Below are positions 50,283 through 61,399 of a stretch of 64,000 nt of DNA, piece after piece. The notes beneath the pieces are model-generated. The model worked only from the letters and a program-made list of their open reading frames with translations, searched no databases and was not told the DNA's origin. This stretch comes from Antennarius striatus (taxonomy: Eukaryota > Chordata > Actinopteri > Lophiiformes > Antennariidae). Position 1 is the first letter of the stretch. Each line of letters starts with the position of its first letter. The translations under genes were made by a program, and so were the position numbers. Where the stretch lies: NCBI RefSeq assembly GCF_040054535.1, contig NC_090783.1, positions 685,001 to 749,000 on the forward strand, given 5' to 3'.

Positions 50283-52544
50283 CCCAATCCAGCTGGATTG
50301 GGTTTAAATGTTCTGTTGCTAGTTTTGTGTGGAACTCTGGACGTCATGGGATGCAACTCTTCAGATCACGGACAAAGTCGATGTGATGGAACACGACCCA
50401 CCAGGAAATCAACACAGATAGGTCGGTGCTGTTAGTTCACAATCCAACAACTGTTGGTAGTTAATAATAATATTATTACCATTAAAGTCAGTAAACACTA
50501 TTTTTTTTTCTCTGTGGTCAATGTTTCAGGACCTGTGGTTCAACAAAAACAGTTAGCCTGATAAGTACCCTGATAGTAGTCTTGATAGTTATCCCGATAA
50601 TTAGCCTGATAGTTATCCTGACAGTAATCCTGACAGTTATCCTGACACTAATCCTGACACTAATCCCTACAGCAATCCCTACAGTAGTCCCTACAGCAAT
50701 CCCTACAGTAATCCCTACAGCAATCCCTACAGCAGTCCCTACAGCAGTCCCTACAGCAATCCCTACAGTAATCCCTACAGCAATCCCTACAGCAGTCCCT
50801 ACAGCAGTCCCTACAGTAATCCCTACAGTAATCCCTACAGTAGTCCCTACAGTAATCCCTACAGTAATCCCTACAGTAGTCCCTACAGTAGTCCCTACAG
50901 TAGTCCCTACAGTAATCCCTACAGCAATCCCTACAGCAATCCCTACAGCAGTCCCTACAGCAGTCCCTACAGTAATCCCTACAGTAATCCCTACAGTAGT
51001 CCCTACAGCAGTCCCTACAGTAATCCCTACAGTAATCCCTACAGCAGTCCCTACAGCAGTCCCTACAGCAATCCCTACAGTAATCCCTACAGCAATCCCT
51101 ACAGCAGTCCCTCCAGTAATCCCTACAGTAGTCCCTACAGTAATCCCTACAGTAGTCCCTACAGCAATCCCTACAGCAATCCCTACAGCAATCCCTACAG
51201 CAATCCCTACAGTAATCCCTACAGCAATCCCTACAGTAATCCCTACAGCAGTCCCTACAGCAATCCCTACAGCAGTCCCTACAGCAATCCCTACAGCAAT
51301 CCCTACAGCTATCCCTACAGTAATCCCTACAGTAATCCCTACAGTAGTCCCTACAGTAATCCCTACAGTAATCCCTACAGTAGTCCCTACAGTAATCCCT
51401 ACAGTAATCCCTACAGTAGTCCCTACAGTAATCCCTACAGTAATCCATACAGTAGTCCCTACAGTAGTCCCTACAGTAATCCCTACAGTAATCCCTACAG
51501 TAGTCCCTACAGTAATCCCTACAGTAACCCCTACAGTAGTCCCTACAGTAACCCCTACAGTAATCCCTACAGTAACCCCTACAGTAGTCCCTACAGTAAT
51601 CCCTACAGTAATCCCTACAGTAATCCCTACAGTAGTCCCTACAGTAATCCCTACAGTAATCCCTACAGTAGTCCCTACAGTAATCCCTACAGTAATCCCT
51701 ACAGTAGTCCCTACAGTAATCCCTACAGTAACCCCTACAGTAGTCCCTACAGTAATCCCTACAGTAATCCCTACAGTAATCCCTACAGTAATCCCTACAG
51801 TAGTCCCTACAGTAGTCCCTACAGTAATCCCTACAGTAATCCCTACAGTAGTCCCTACAGTAGTCCCTACAGTAATCCCTACAGTAATCCCTACAGTAGT
51901 CCCTACAGTAATCCCTACAGTAGTCCCTACAGTAATCCCTACAGTAATCCCTACAGTAGTCCCTACAGTAATCCCTACAGTAGTCCCTACAGTAATCCCT
52001 ACAGTAATCCCTACAGTAACCCCTACAGTAATCCCTACAGTAGTCCCTACAGTAATCCCTACAGTAATCCCTACAGTAATCCATACAGTAATCCCTACAG
52101 TAATCCCTACAGTAATCCCTACAGTAATCCCTACAGTAGTCCCTACAGTAATCCCTACAGTAATCCCTACAGTAATCCCTACAGTAGTCCCTACAGTAAT
52201 CCCTACAGTAATCCCTACAGTAGTCCCTACAGTAATCCCTACAGTAATCCCTACAGTAATCCCTACAGTAATCCCTACAGTAATCCCTACAGTAATCCCT
52301 ACAGTAATCCCTACAGTCAGTACCGCTGTGGGTTCCATCCCGCACACAGAACCAGACTGAACCCACCTGCTGTCTGGAGGTGGACCTGAGGACCGAAGAC
52401 ACCGTCCAGGAGCTTCTGTCGTCCACAAAGCTGCTCCTGGTTCTCGTGGTTTGCTAACGTTCTTTCAAACTGCTCCATGATGTCTTCAGCAGCAGCAGTT
52501 AGTCGCTGCAGGACAAAAGCTCTCAGCGTTTGGACGTCACACAT
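48551..52544 (-). CDS. C2H2 zinc-finger protein, 2 coding exons, minisatellite in intron
   Basis: Exon 1 (52544-52367) and exon 2 (49503-48551) join in phase 1 to give 376 residues. Exon 1 encodes MCDVQTLRAFVLQRLTAAAE and EQFERT, the N-terminal helical module typical of large fish zinc-finger families. Exon 2 begins DVQLMLV, has an acidic linker (PEPPHMKQEPEE; a run of five Glu), then five canonical C2H2 fingers, from CSVCDKRYKRKPTLRAHMRLH-type to a last one ending HLRIH, with TGEKPF linkers. A nuclear DNA-binding regulator is inferred. The 2.86-kb intron contains an L2-like LINE fragment, a (GT)n tract and the 12-bp minisatellite array. Exon 2 is a close paralog of 56912-57975. Confidence 0.85.
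49840..50120 (+). mobile_element. Degenerate L2-like LINE fragment
   Basis: The stretch with CTCTCTCAACCCGCTGCTGA and GACTTCCTGCGACAGC follows the reverse-transcriptase C-terminal region common in fish L2/CR1-type elements, but with indels. It lies in the zinc-finger gene intron. Family assignment from memory of the consensus style. Confidence 0.45.
50248..50279. repeat. (GT)n microsatellite
   Basis: About 32 bases of GT in the zinc-finger gene intron, followed by an AACCCAATCC palindrome-like pair. Confidence 0.9.
50560..52318. repeat. 12-bp minisatellite array 1 (TAATCC-rich)
   Basis: About 138 units of 12 bp, consensus TA(A/G)TCCCTACAG, inside intron 1 of the zinc-finger gene. The left edge (50560-50660) holds diverged units such as TAATCCTGACAG. 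From about 50660 to 51310 many units read CAATCC or CAGTCC; beyond that nearly all read TAATCC or TAGTCC, with a few TAACCC and two TAATCCATACAG. Because 12 is a multiple of 3, several frames stay open on both strands (Val-Gly-Ile-Thr, Cys-Arg-Asp-Tyr, Pro-Thr-Val-Ile), which is not coding evidence. Confidence 0.98.
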
Positions 52545-53480
52545 TTTGACTCGTTCACAGCACAACTTTTCCTCCAGACACGATCCTTTACAATCTGTTC
52601 GCTGATGTGCTCCGAGTCCACAAGATGGTTTCCGGCTAGCAGGCTAAGCTAGCTGCGTTAGCTCGTCGGGGCGGAAGCAGAAAGTTTCCTTGTTGAGCGT
52701 CTTCCGGTCCAGAGAACAGAACAGAGTCTCTTCTGACAGCTGTTCACACAGAAAGACGCCAGAAAGCCTCTTTGGGATTTCTCCAAGCTTCACCGGCTGG
52801 CGAGGCCTGACAACTTCTACCGCTGCTGGGGCTGTTAGCAATAGCCGAGCGCTGCTTCTTCTTCTCCGTTTTCCTGCTCGCTCTGCTTCCGGTTTGGCGC
52901 CACCGTCTGGACAGACACTGAATCACAACGACTTGGAGAACTGGAGGAGTTGTGGATTCCATCCTCTTTGACATGAACCATCATCTGAACATAAAGACAC
53001 CCTGATGGACTCGTCTACATTCATAAATATATCCGTCATCAGGATTCAGAACCTCCTCAGACCCACAATAGTTTCAGGGCTGTCAGTCTCTGCTAAATAA
53101 TTACTACTAATTTACTTTACTCTTCTAATTGTCAGGAAAATGTTTAAACCCTCTTTATATTATTCCTCTTATTTCTGTCTGATGGAACTTGATCATTAGA
53201 ACCCATGAACTTGTTCATCTTCTTGGACATCAGACGATAGTCTTCACGCGGTTTTCTATTCATTTACTTTATTTAGCTCCAATCCCGTGGGGGAGAAGAA
53301 CAGATGGACGCAGCTGAGGATGAAACATAAAAACTTTGTTCAAACAGACTTCTGCAGCATCTCATGGGGGTTCCTCCTCGTTTCATCCTGTCTGACATTT
53401 CACAGTAAATATTAAGCAGCTGTTTGAGAAAGAAGACAATTAAGACCAACAGACTTTTTCTCAGCCATAAAACAGGGCGT
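52545..53480. other. Zinc-finger gene promoter region and flank
   Basis: Immediately upstream of exon 1 the sequence is moderately GC-rich, with TTCCGG/CTTCCGGT ETS-like sites near 52630, 52700 and 52887, as expected of a broadly active promoter. Further out it is AT-rich and featureless. Confidence 0.4.
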
Positions 53481-55140
53481 GGCCCAGCACCTCTGCCTCA
53501 AACAGAGGGGTGGGCCTACATCAAAGTATAGGAAGGACATGACACAGGTAATGTCAGATGGCTCCGCCCAAAGGCACTTTGTTTCCTTAATTTCTTGTAC
53601 ATTTTAATTTTGAATTTTTAAAGGTACGTGTTTTTGGACAAAAATGACAACAAAAACAGCTCATAATAGTTTTCCGTGACAACTTTTTCAATTTTATTTT
53701 AAATCGAGTAAATCTGCATATGCATTACAAACAGTTCAAATGAAGAATATTCATTCTTATACATACACCTATATTACATAAGAACTCAAGAAATCAAGAG
53801 CTGACGTAGCTGTTTTCCATGGTTTCCTTGGTAATAGCCAACATTCCTTTGTTCTTCCACCAATAGCCGTGGTCTATTTTACCTAAAGAAAGTAGTGCAT
53901 CCCTGGGATGCACTCCAAAAGAAATATGTGCATCCCTACATGACGTTTACGCATCCCAAAAGTAACAACAGAATATACGGTAGAAGCGTATACAAGGATT
54001 GAGTTATGCCAATAGTACAATATGAAAATTAAAGAAACCGAATTTTAATTATTTTATTAACTACGTCATAACTGTTTAAAACAAAAAAAAGTAAAATTAC
54101 ATGTTATTTTTATCAAAATGTTAAAGACCAGTTGTCATTTAAAAAAAGTTTCAATAATAAAGATGTATTTTTTTTCACCTTTGCTTTTCAATCAAGTTTT
54201 CTTTGCCTTTACTTCATTTAGCGTCTTCTGTAGACGCTGCACCGAGCTGACAGAACCTTCACACACATTTCAGTAATATCTGTAGTAATATTTGTCTGGT
54301 TTTCTTCATTACCTTTTGATTGTTTTTTATTCAAGAACATTCTCATTGTCACTTGACTCTTCTCCAACTTTTGCATCTTTTTCGGAAGCATAGTGATAAT
54401 CAATCGACGTTTATTGGTATAGCGCTTAATCACGCCAGTAGATATTTCAAAGCGTTTTAACAGACAGACAAACCCAACAGTAAGCTTATGATTGTTCTGG
54501 AGGATCTGACCCTTTGCTCTCACTGCAGCGTGTACAACGAGCAGAAGTCGTGTTGTTTAGAGTCTACTGACACATCGCTCATCTGGGATGAAGTTTGAGG
54601 AAACAGTCTGCAGCCTCCACAGGGGGGGATCAGACAGGCCTATGGAGGTCATGTTTGTTCCTGATAGTTCTCTCCCCACTACTTAACATTCTGGTGGAAT
54701 ACTGTCACGACCCATCTGGGGGAAAGGGAAACAACATAAAATTATCCAGATCGATTAACGGGGAAAGTGATTTATTAAACATTAAGAATTTAAGAATTGA
54801 TTAACAGAGATTGATAAGAAAAAAGAATAAAGAAAAAGGGCCAGTGGGAGCTGGGAAACTCAAAGTAACCTAAAAAATGTGTCAGTATAAATTTAAATGT
54901 CTACACAAACAGACAATAGCTCACTAGGTTTTGAACTAAGTAGTTTTTGAACCATCCCACAATATTTTAAGCAAATAAGGCTCTAAACTAACTAGGTTTT
55001 AAACTACTTTTAGAACTAAGTAACTAACCCACTAGGTTTTGAACAAATTAGGTTCTAAACTAACTGGGTTTTGAACTAACTACGTTTTTGAATTATTACT
55101 TAACAACAACAGTGAATGATGTTATTTCATTATTGTTTAA
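53481..55140. other. Intergenic stretch with repeat relics
   Basis: No gene recognised. Positions 53875-53915 hold an inverted copy of a 40-bp repeat also at 59822-59864. A fragment near 54400-54455 (TTTATTGGTATAGCGCTT) resembles a common fish repeat tail. Imperfect tandem AACTAACTAGGTTTT-type words occupy about 54915-55095. Confidence 0.45.
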
Positions 55141-55235
55141 GTTGTGTTTGCACTTTTACACTAATCCTGCTTTATGTGCTTTCATTTGCCCCTTGGGGCC
55201 AAATAAAGTTTTTTTTAAAATTTGAATTGAATAGA
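55141..55235 (+). mobile_element. LINE 3'-tail-like repeat
   Basis: Plus-strand copy of the repeat nested at 47221-47300: TTGCACTTTTACAC, AATCCTGCTTTATGTG, then TTGCCCCTTGGGG and AATAAAG followed by T-rich sequence. Confidence 0.55.
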
Positions 55236-55589
55236 AACAAAGCTCTTCACGACACTTAACTTCAACAAAAGACACCACTTATGCACCCAATAAAACAGCA
55301 ATCAGTAACATGCATCAAAGGAACACACAAAAGCTGTACAAATAGTCTCTAAATCAGAAAAGCCAACCCAGAGGAGAGCTGCCACACATTTACAAGCCGC
55401 CCAGAAACTGACAAAGAGCGGAGGGACCCCTGACGCTCCAATCAGGCTAACTGGCTGCAGCATAGGAGGTGTGGTCTGGAGTCCAGCGAATGACCAATCG
55501 GAGCTGAGCAGCAGCAGGAGGATCAATGCCCACTGCAGACCAATAGTCAGATAGATGCTCAGTAAACCAGAGGCTCAGTTTGTGGAATC

Positions 55590-55800
55590 CTACGTGCAGC
55601 CGGGGGCCAGAAAAAGTCCAGTTTGGGACCAAAGGATTTCATCTCTGCTTTTTTGCGGATGATGTCCTGTTATTCTCATCAAGTCACTACCTTCAGTGTG
55701 TACTGGGTTGGTTTGTAGCTGTGTGACGTGAGTGTGATGAAGATCAGCACCTCCAATTCCAAGGCCATTGGATTTGAAGGTGCAGGACAATGTCTGATAA
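55590..55800 (+). mobile_element. Reverse-transcriptase fragment of a non-LTR element
   Basis: Plus strand 55652-55681 encodes FADDVLLFSS, the catalytic F-A-D-D box of LINE polymerases. It is preceded by a degenerate VQFGTKGFHLC block and followed by broken frames with ISTSNSK. Only a short piece survives. Confidence 0.6.
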
Positions 55801-56911
55801 TGTGAGTGATTCATAATTCCAAAAACTCTGAGTCACTTGACGGATCAGTTCACATTCATTACTCTTTTTCCCTCAGACGGACATACCCCAGAGTAACAAA
55901 CAACTTGTTCGCAATCCCTCGAAACACGATCCAGTTGGATACCAAAGCCATCAAATCTTTATTCCCCATCCATAACTGTCATCTGAAAACGTTTCCATGG
56001 TTGCCAAGATGCACGCATTCCTGAATATGTGACAGAGTTTGACCTGCGCCTGCAATACCTCAGCTTTGTTCCGGAGGGATCAGATATTAGACAAAAAGAT
56101 GTAGGGATGGGGTATACATGACAAGGGCCAATCCCTGACCTTCAAATTGTGTGGCCCCTGTCCTCCCTCTCTTCCTGGCTCCTCGGTTGTGCCGTGACCT
56201 TCTGTCAGAAACAGTCATGGGACTATGATAGTCTTAAAATAATCCAGATTTGGCGGGTTAAAATCTACCGGAGAATCGTAGGATTTCTCCAGATGGAGAA
56301 GGAACTTTTCTGTACTGGATCTTTGTGGGGAGGTCCAACGATGGGAGAAGTCCTCTATACTCCGGACCAGGTGGCCACAACAGTAGCAGAGTGACGAGAT
56401 CCATATCCAGTGAATCCAACTGAATAAAGCGTTCCTGTCTTTGTCACCACCTCTGGCACCTGGTTTGTTGTGGCAGCTTGTGCATCGACATACTTCAAAC
56501 ACGCTAACGTTTTGTTTGCAATTTGGGGATCGACGTTTACCCAGCTTTACTTTGGGGGAAGTCGTTGTTGCATCATGGACCAACTTGTTTGTGTGTCTTT
56601 GTGTGAAGCATGGATGAGCCACGCCCTAGGTAGGAACTCAGAGCCAGAGCAGAAGAGAGTCATTGTTCAGGAGAGGGACACACACACTGCGGAAAAAAAA
56701 CCAGTTTAATTCTGGAAAGTCCACAAATTTGCATTTATTTTTAGGGAGACTGGTGATCAGTTTGGCCTTCAATCCAGATGATTGATCAGGGAATCACATC
56801 TATGAACAGTTTACACTAAAACAAACAGACATCTTCATTTAAATCCATTTCTGTTGGTAACACATGTTTGCTCAAATGAACAACCAGAGTTAAGTTTTTA
56901 TTACAAACACT

Positions 56912-57975
56912 TTAACCAATGGGCGTCTCCCCACTGTGGGTTCTCATATGTGTCTTTAGAGTTCCACTCTGTCTATATCCTATACCGCACACTGAACAAA
57001 TAAAGGGTTTGTCTCCAGTGTGGATTACTGTGTGCTTCCTGAGACTACCACGATGTGTGAACCCTTTCCCACACACTGAGCAAATGAAGGGTTTCTCTCC
57101 TGTGTGGACTCTCCTGTGCTCTGTTAGGTCTGAGCCACGTCTAAACCCTTTATTGCACACTAAACACTTGAAGGGTTTCTGTCCTGTATGGATACTCATG
57201 TGTTCTCTTAGATGTTGAGCTTGCCTGAATTCTTTATTGCAGACTGAACAATTAAAGGGTTTCTCTCCTGTGTGGATTCTTGTGTGCACCCAGAGATCTC
57301 GACTTTCTCTAAATCCTTTGCCACAGAACGAACAGCTGAAGGGCTTCTCACCTGTGTGGAGCATCATGTGGCGCTGACGATCTGATCTGAATCGAAAGGT
57401 TAGTTCACAAAATGAACAACTGTATTTCTTTCCTGTCTGAACTCCACTTTGTTCCCGCAGAAGTTTCCCGTCACCAGAGCAGGAACCACCTTCAGAGAAG
57501 CTAACTGGTGGATTTCCAGGAGCACAATCAGCTTCTTGGTTGTGCCTAAACTGGTTGAAGTCTGACTGAGGCTCAATAGTCTCCGCTGGGTCACAATTGT
57601 CACCATCCTCTGGTTCAGAGGAGTGTGACATCTGGTCTTCATCTGGTTCTAGGCCTTCGTAGTCATAGTAATAAGCCTCTGTTTTCATTTTTTCACCATA
57701 AAGCCTTGAGGACTGAGGTATCTCTTCATCATCTTCTTCACTTTTCACAGGGACTGAAGAGAATATTAACTCTGGGACATCCTCCTCCTCCTCCTCCTCT
57801 TCCTCTTCCTCCTCCTCCTTCATCCCTTGCAGCTGATCAATCTGATTGGTCTGGAATTCCTCTGGTTCCTCTTTGATGTGTGGAGGTTCTGGAGGGACGT
57901 CCTGATCCAGATTGGACCTTAAATCCTGCTGCTCAGGGTCAACCTCTTGTTTTGTCACCAACATCAGTTGGACAT
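56912..57975 (-). CDS. C2H2 zinc-finger protein, terminal exon, six fingers
   Basis: The exon starts after the acceptor TTTTTCAG, is entered in phase 1 (G|AT) and gives 353 further residues: DVQLMLVTKQEVDPEQQD, an acidic linker with twelve consecutive Glu, then six canonical C2H2 fingers with TGEKPF-type linkers. The N-terminal 100 residues are nearly the same as those of the exon at 48551-49503 (SSVPVKSEEDDEEIPQSSRL shared exactly), so the two are recent paralogs. The fingers have diverged, which suggests different DNA targets. The first exon was not found up to 64000. By analogy with its paralog it should lie beyond the 12-bp array, outside the window. Confidence 0.85.
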
Positions 57976-58039
57976 CTGAAAAACAAAAAAAATTCATGTT
58001 CAGACAAATTTTTAATGGATAAATATTTTGAATTTAATT

Positions 58040-58600
58040 TCTGTAAAGAGTTTCAAAAAGATTGCGGCACACAACACCCAGACCAGACTAAGACCTGACA
58101 TCATCTTGGTGTCAGAGGCCACAAAACAACTCATCTTGTTGGAACCGACGGTTCCCTGGGAGGAGAGAAAGGATAAACCACAAGAAAGAAAGAGGGAGAA
58201 ATGTCAGGATCTGGTGGAGGATTGTCAGAGGAGCAATGGAGGACCAGGTTTACGCCAGTAGAGGTGGACAGTCAGGGATTTTCCAGCCACTCCCTGAGCA
58301 AAGCATACAGTACCCTGAGCATAAAGGGCGCCAATTGAAGACGAACCATAAGAAAAAGATGGAAGCAGCAGGAAAAGCCTCCAGATGGCTGTGGTTGAGG
58401 AGCAGTGGGATCAGTAGAAAGTCACTTGGACACAGGCCAGGAACTGATCAACCTCGGTCCAGTTGCCTGGAGGAGAACCCGAAACATAGCTGTTGCAAGA
58501 CCCGAAACACCCAATGATCCCAGGAAGCAACACTGACGTTGGGTCCAAGGTTGTGCTTTAGTAGATGTATTGTTAACTTAATTAGTTAATTGTTAATGAG
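58040..58600 (+). mobile_element. Non-LTR retrotransposon 3' end with endonuclease remnant
   Basis: Plus strand encodes PDIILVSEATKQLILLEPTV followed by PWEERK (about 58097-58170), the restriction-like endonuclease block of R2/NeSL-type elements. After a deletion comes AAGKASRWLWLRSSG (about 58364-58410) and a tail with CCCGAAACACCCAATGATCC. It interrupts the intron of the zinc-finger gene soon after a stretch still homologous to the paralogous intron. Confidence 0.65.
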
Positions 58601-59821
58601 GAGCAGACCACAAAGAGGGTGGTTGACATCTAGAAAGTCAGAGGACGATTGGAGAGACGGCAACCCAGGGTGGGGAGGGTTTACTGCCCAAACCAAAATC
58701 AGACAGACAACAAAATAAAAATACAAAGGCAACCCATAATGCCCAAAGTCTCCTAGTGTTGCCTACAACCACTGCCAACATCTCACATGCCCGATTAAGC
58801 CCCCGAAAGACAGCAACCCACGGAACATCCAAAGCCAGCAAGCTCCAGTCATAACAACTGGATGGGTGCCTTCGGCTCTAACGAGGATCCAGTGGCCACA
58901 ATGTGCAGAGAGCTGAATGGAGTCAGTTCGATGACGATGTAGACTATATCCTGAAAGTGACAGCATAAGGGGATGTGGACCATTGGTTGAAAAGAATGAT
59001 CACCCTCACAGTGAACATTGCAGCTGATCAATATGGATTTGGCCTTTGCTCCAAACCAAAGAGCATGGAAAATCAGGGTATCAAGAGCAGGGCTTCAGCT
59101 GCTCAACAGGCAGTACAAGAAAGCAGCAGATCTGGACTCTGTGTAGGGTAAAGTTCCACAGGAGAAGGCGGAATGAGAGTCAGGAAAAGGGTGTGTTTCT
59201 TGGCCAATTCTTGCAAGTTGATCAACCATTTTCTTGGTCAAAAGCAGACTGGCTGCCTCATATGCTCTAAACAGGATGTTAAAGGTTCCATATTATGCTT
59301 TTTTTAATTCACATCATTCAGCTCCCACATGTCCAACTACAGTAATCTTGCCCCAAACTGATCCGTGGTCCTTGATATCTTTGATTGAATGTTGATAAAA
59401 TCACTTCCCTCCCAAACACTCTGTTTAATGGGGCGTAGCTCTAAGCTCCCTATCTTCACACCCCTCTGAGCTGCCTCTATCAACACATGCATTAGCTTTG
59501 CTCTATGGTCTTACTCACACTGGCCTTCCCCCTCGTCTTTCTATCTTATCCGGTTCCTGAGTGTGCACAAGTTGAAATTTGACCTTGACCTAGTTTTCTA
59601 AAGGTCAAGCCCATCATCTCATTTTCATCCCCTTTGCTGCCTGAGTAACGTGCTTTTTGTTTCATCTATCTGCAACAGTTGCGAAGATATTAGGCCAGAG
59701 CACTAGCTTTGATCTTTGACCTAAGCAAGAAGGTCAGGGTAAAATTTTGAATTCAGGGGTGTCGCAGGATGTTGCAGTCCCTGACTGCATTGGTTCTTGT
59801 TACTTCTTGCACAATTTTTTT
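58601..59821. other. Probable retroelement debris
   Basis: No intact frame. Adjacent to two copies of the same 3' end, so probably more of that family, but I could not place specific domains. Confidence 0.35.
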
Positions 59822-59863
59822 GAAGCGCATCCCAGGGGTGCACTACTTTCTTGAGGTAAAATG

Positions 59864-59865
<2 letters not shown>

Positions 59866-59948
<83 letters not shown>
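59866..59948. repeat. (GATA)n microsatellite with LINE-type tail
   Basis: About 20 GATA units followed by CTTTAATAATCCCGG, the same tail as the LINE relic near 30338. The inverted repeat shared with 53875-53915 lies directly to its left. Confidence 0.95.
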
Positions 59949-59949
<1 letters not shown>

Positions 59950-60229
59950 CTTTAATAATCCCGGAGGAAATTGCATTGAACTCTGGCATTTATGTATTTA
60001 TTGTGAGCAGATGATATACGGAATTTTCCCCAGGGTTGATAAAGTATCTACCTATCCATCCATGTTGAAAACAGTGGAGTCTGGGCTCCCTGGAAGATCC
60101 TAGGCCTCCATCTACCAGCACGGAAGTCTTCCAAGTATCCTCTGGCTTCTGCTCATACATGAGGTCACCATGACCGTGGTGGAAGGCTTGGAGCAAAGGG
60201 TAAGCAGCTACCGACGCAGATGTTTGTGG

Positions 60230-60465
60230 TTACCACCCAGCCTCAGCAGCATTGGCCTGTGCAGGATGCCTCCAGATGGCTCTGGTTGAAAGGGAGGGGG
60301 GGCAGTGGGTGCAGTAGCAAGCCACCTGGACCCAGGCCAAGAACTGATCAGCCTCGTCACCTGAGGAAGGCGTCTGTGGCAAGACCCAAAACACCCTAAG
60401 ATCCGAGGAAGCAACGCTGATGGTGTGTCACAGGTTGTGCATCAGTGGATGTCTTGTTAACTTTC
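60230..60465 (+). mobile_element. Second copy of non-LTR 3' end
   Basis: Homologous to 58360-58570: GCCTCCAGATGGCT, CCAGGCCA(A)GAACTGATCA, CAAGACCCAAAACACCC, then GAGGAAGCAAC and a shared TTGTGC..AGT.GATGT tail. Shows two insertions, or one duplicated, in the same intron. Confidence 0.65.
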
Positions 60466-61390
60466 CTTTATTCATTGTGTTGATTCACCTTCAAGTAACT
60501 AAACAGAAACTACATGATGGTCAGTCCTTCTTTTTTACTGTTGTCTTGTTAACTATTAGCCCCCTAAACCGTAAACCTATTTACATCACAAAGAAAACTA
60601 AAACGTGATGGACACTAGTTTATGTTTCATAAACTGAAACGTTTGAACACTTCTGGGGCGCGACACGGCTGTGACACGATTCTGTCATCCTGTTTCTGTT
60701 TTGTTAGCTTGATTTGTGAAACGTTGGTTGTTTGTGGACCGTATGGACGCGTGGGAGACTGGTGTGTTGTTATATGGACTGGATGGACGTGTCTTTATTG
60801 TGTTCTACAGAAAGCTGGTTACGTCTTTGGTACCAGACAGACATCAGCTGATCTAGAGGCACCTAAATGAGGGATCTGCACCTAAATGATCGGTGGTGTC
60901 GTCAGAACACCGTGAACGGGGGGATCTGTTCCTGACTTTCAGACCCTTCTATTTGACCAGAAGGTTTGGATGCATCCTGGTTTTATTGTGTATCAGTGAC
61001 AAAGCGACGCCAGCTACTGAAGCAGACTGGGTTCACATCCCCCAGCTGTTGTTCTCCGAGACAGGAAACATTGGAAACTGGATCCAACAGCCGGGATTTA
61101 ATCAACTTGTTAAAGGACAAACAAGGAAGAGCAATCTGTGGAATTAACAGATTTGTTTAGGTCACGAACCCCAACAGCCAACTGAGATCATCATGTAGTT
61201 CATCTGGTAACAGCTTAATATATTAAAGATATGAGTTTGGTCATCTGACAGCAAAGAAAAAGTTAACTTTTTGTTCGGGCTGAGTGGGAGGAGTTTGTCA
61301 GGACTTCATTAAAGATCAACAGTAACAACAGAACACACAGACTAAGGAAATACAAACCCACCCAAACAATAAGACATACAAACAGGTATA
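60466..61390. other. Unassigned intronic or intergenic sequence
   Basis: AT-rich, no domain recognised in any frame; lies between the retroelement copies and the second minisatellite. Confidence 0.45.
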
Positions 61391-61399
61391 TAACTATCA

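Noticed and set aside
50518-52428. Open frames of 588-636 codons on both strands
   Set aside because: They are read-throughs of the 12-bp minisatellite, whose length is a multiple of 3. The peptide is a four-residue repeat with no other domain, and several frames are open at once.
56149-56394. 81-codon plus-strand frame
   Set aside because: No domain, lies in retroelement-rich sequence, and lacks splice or promoter support.
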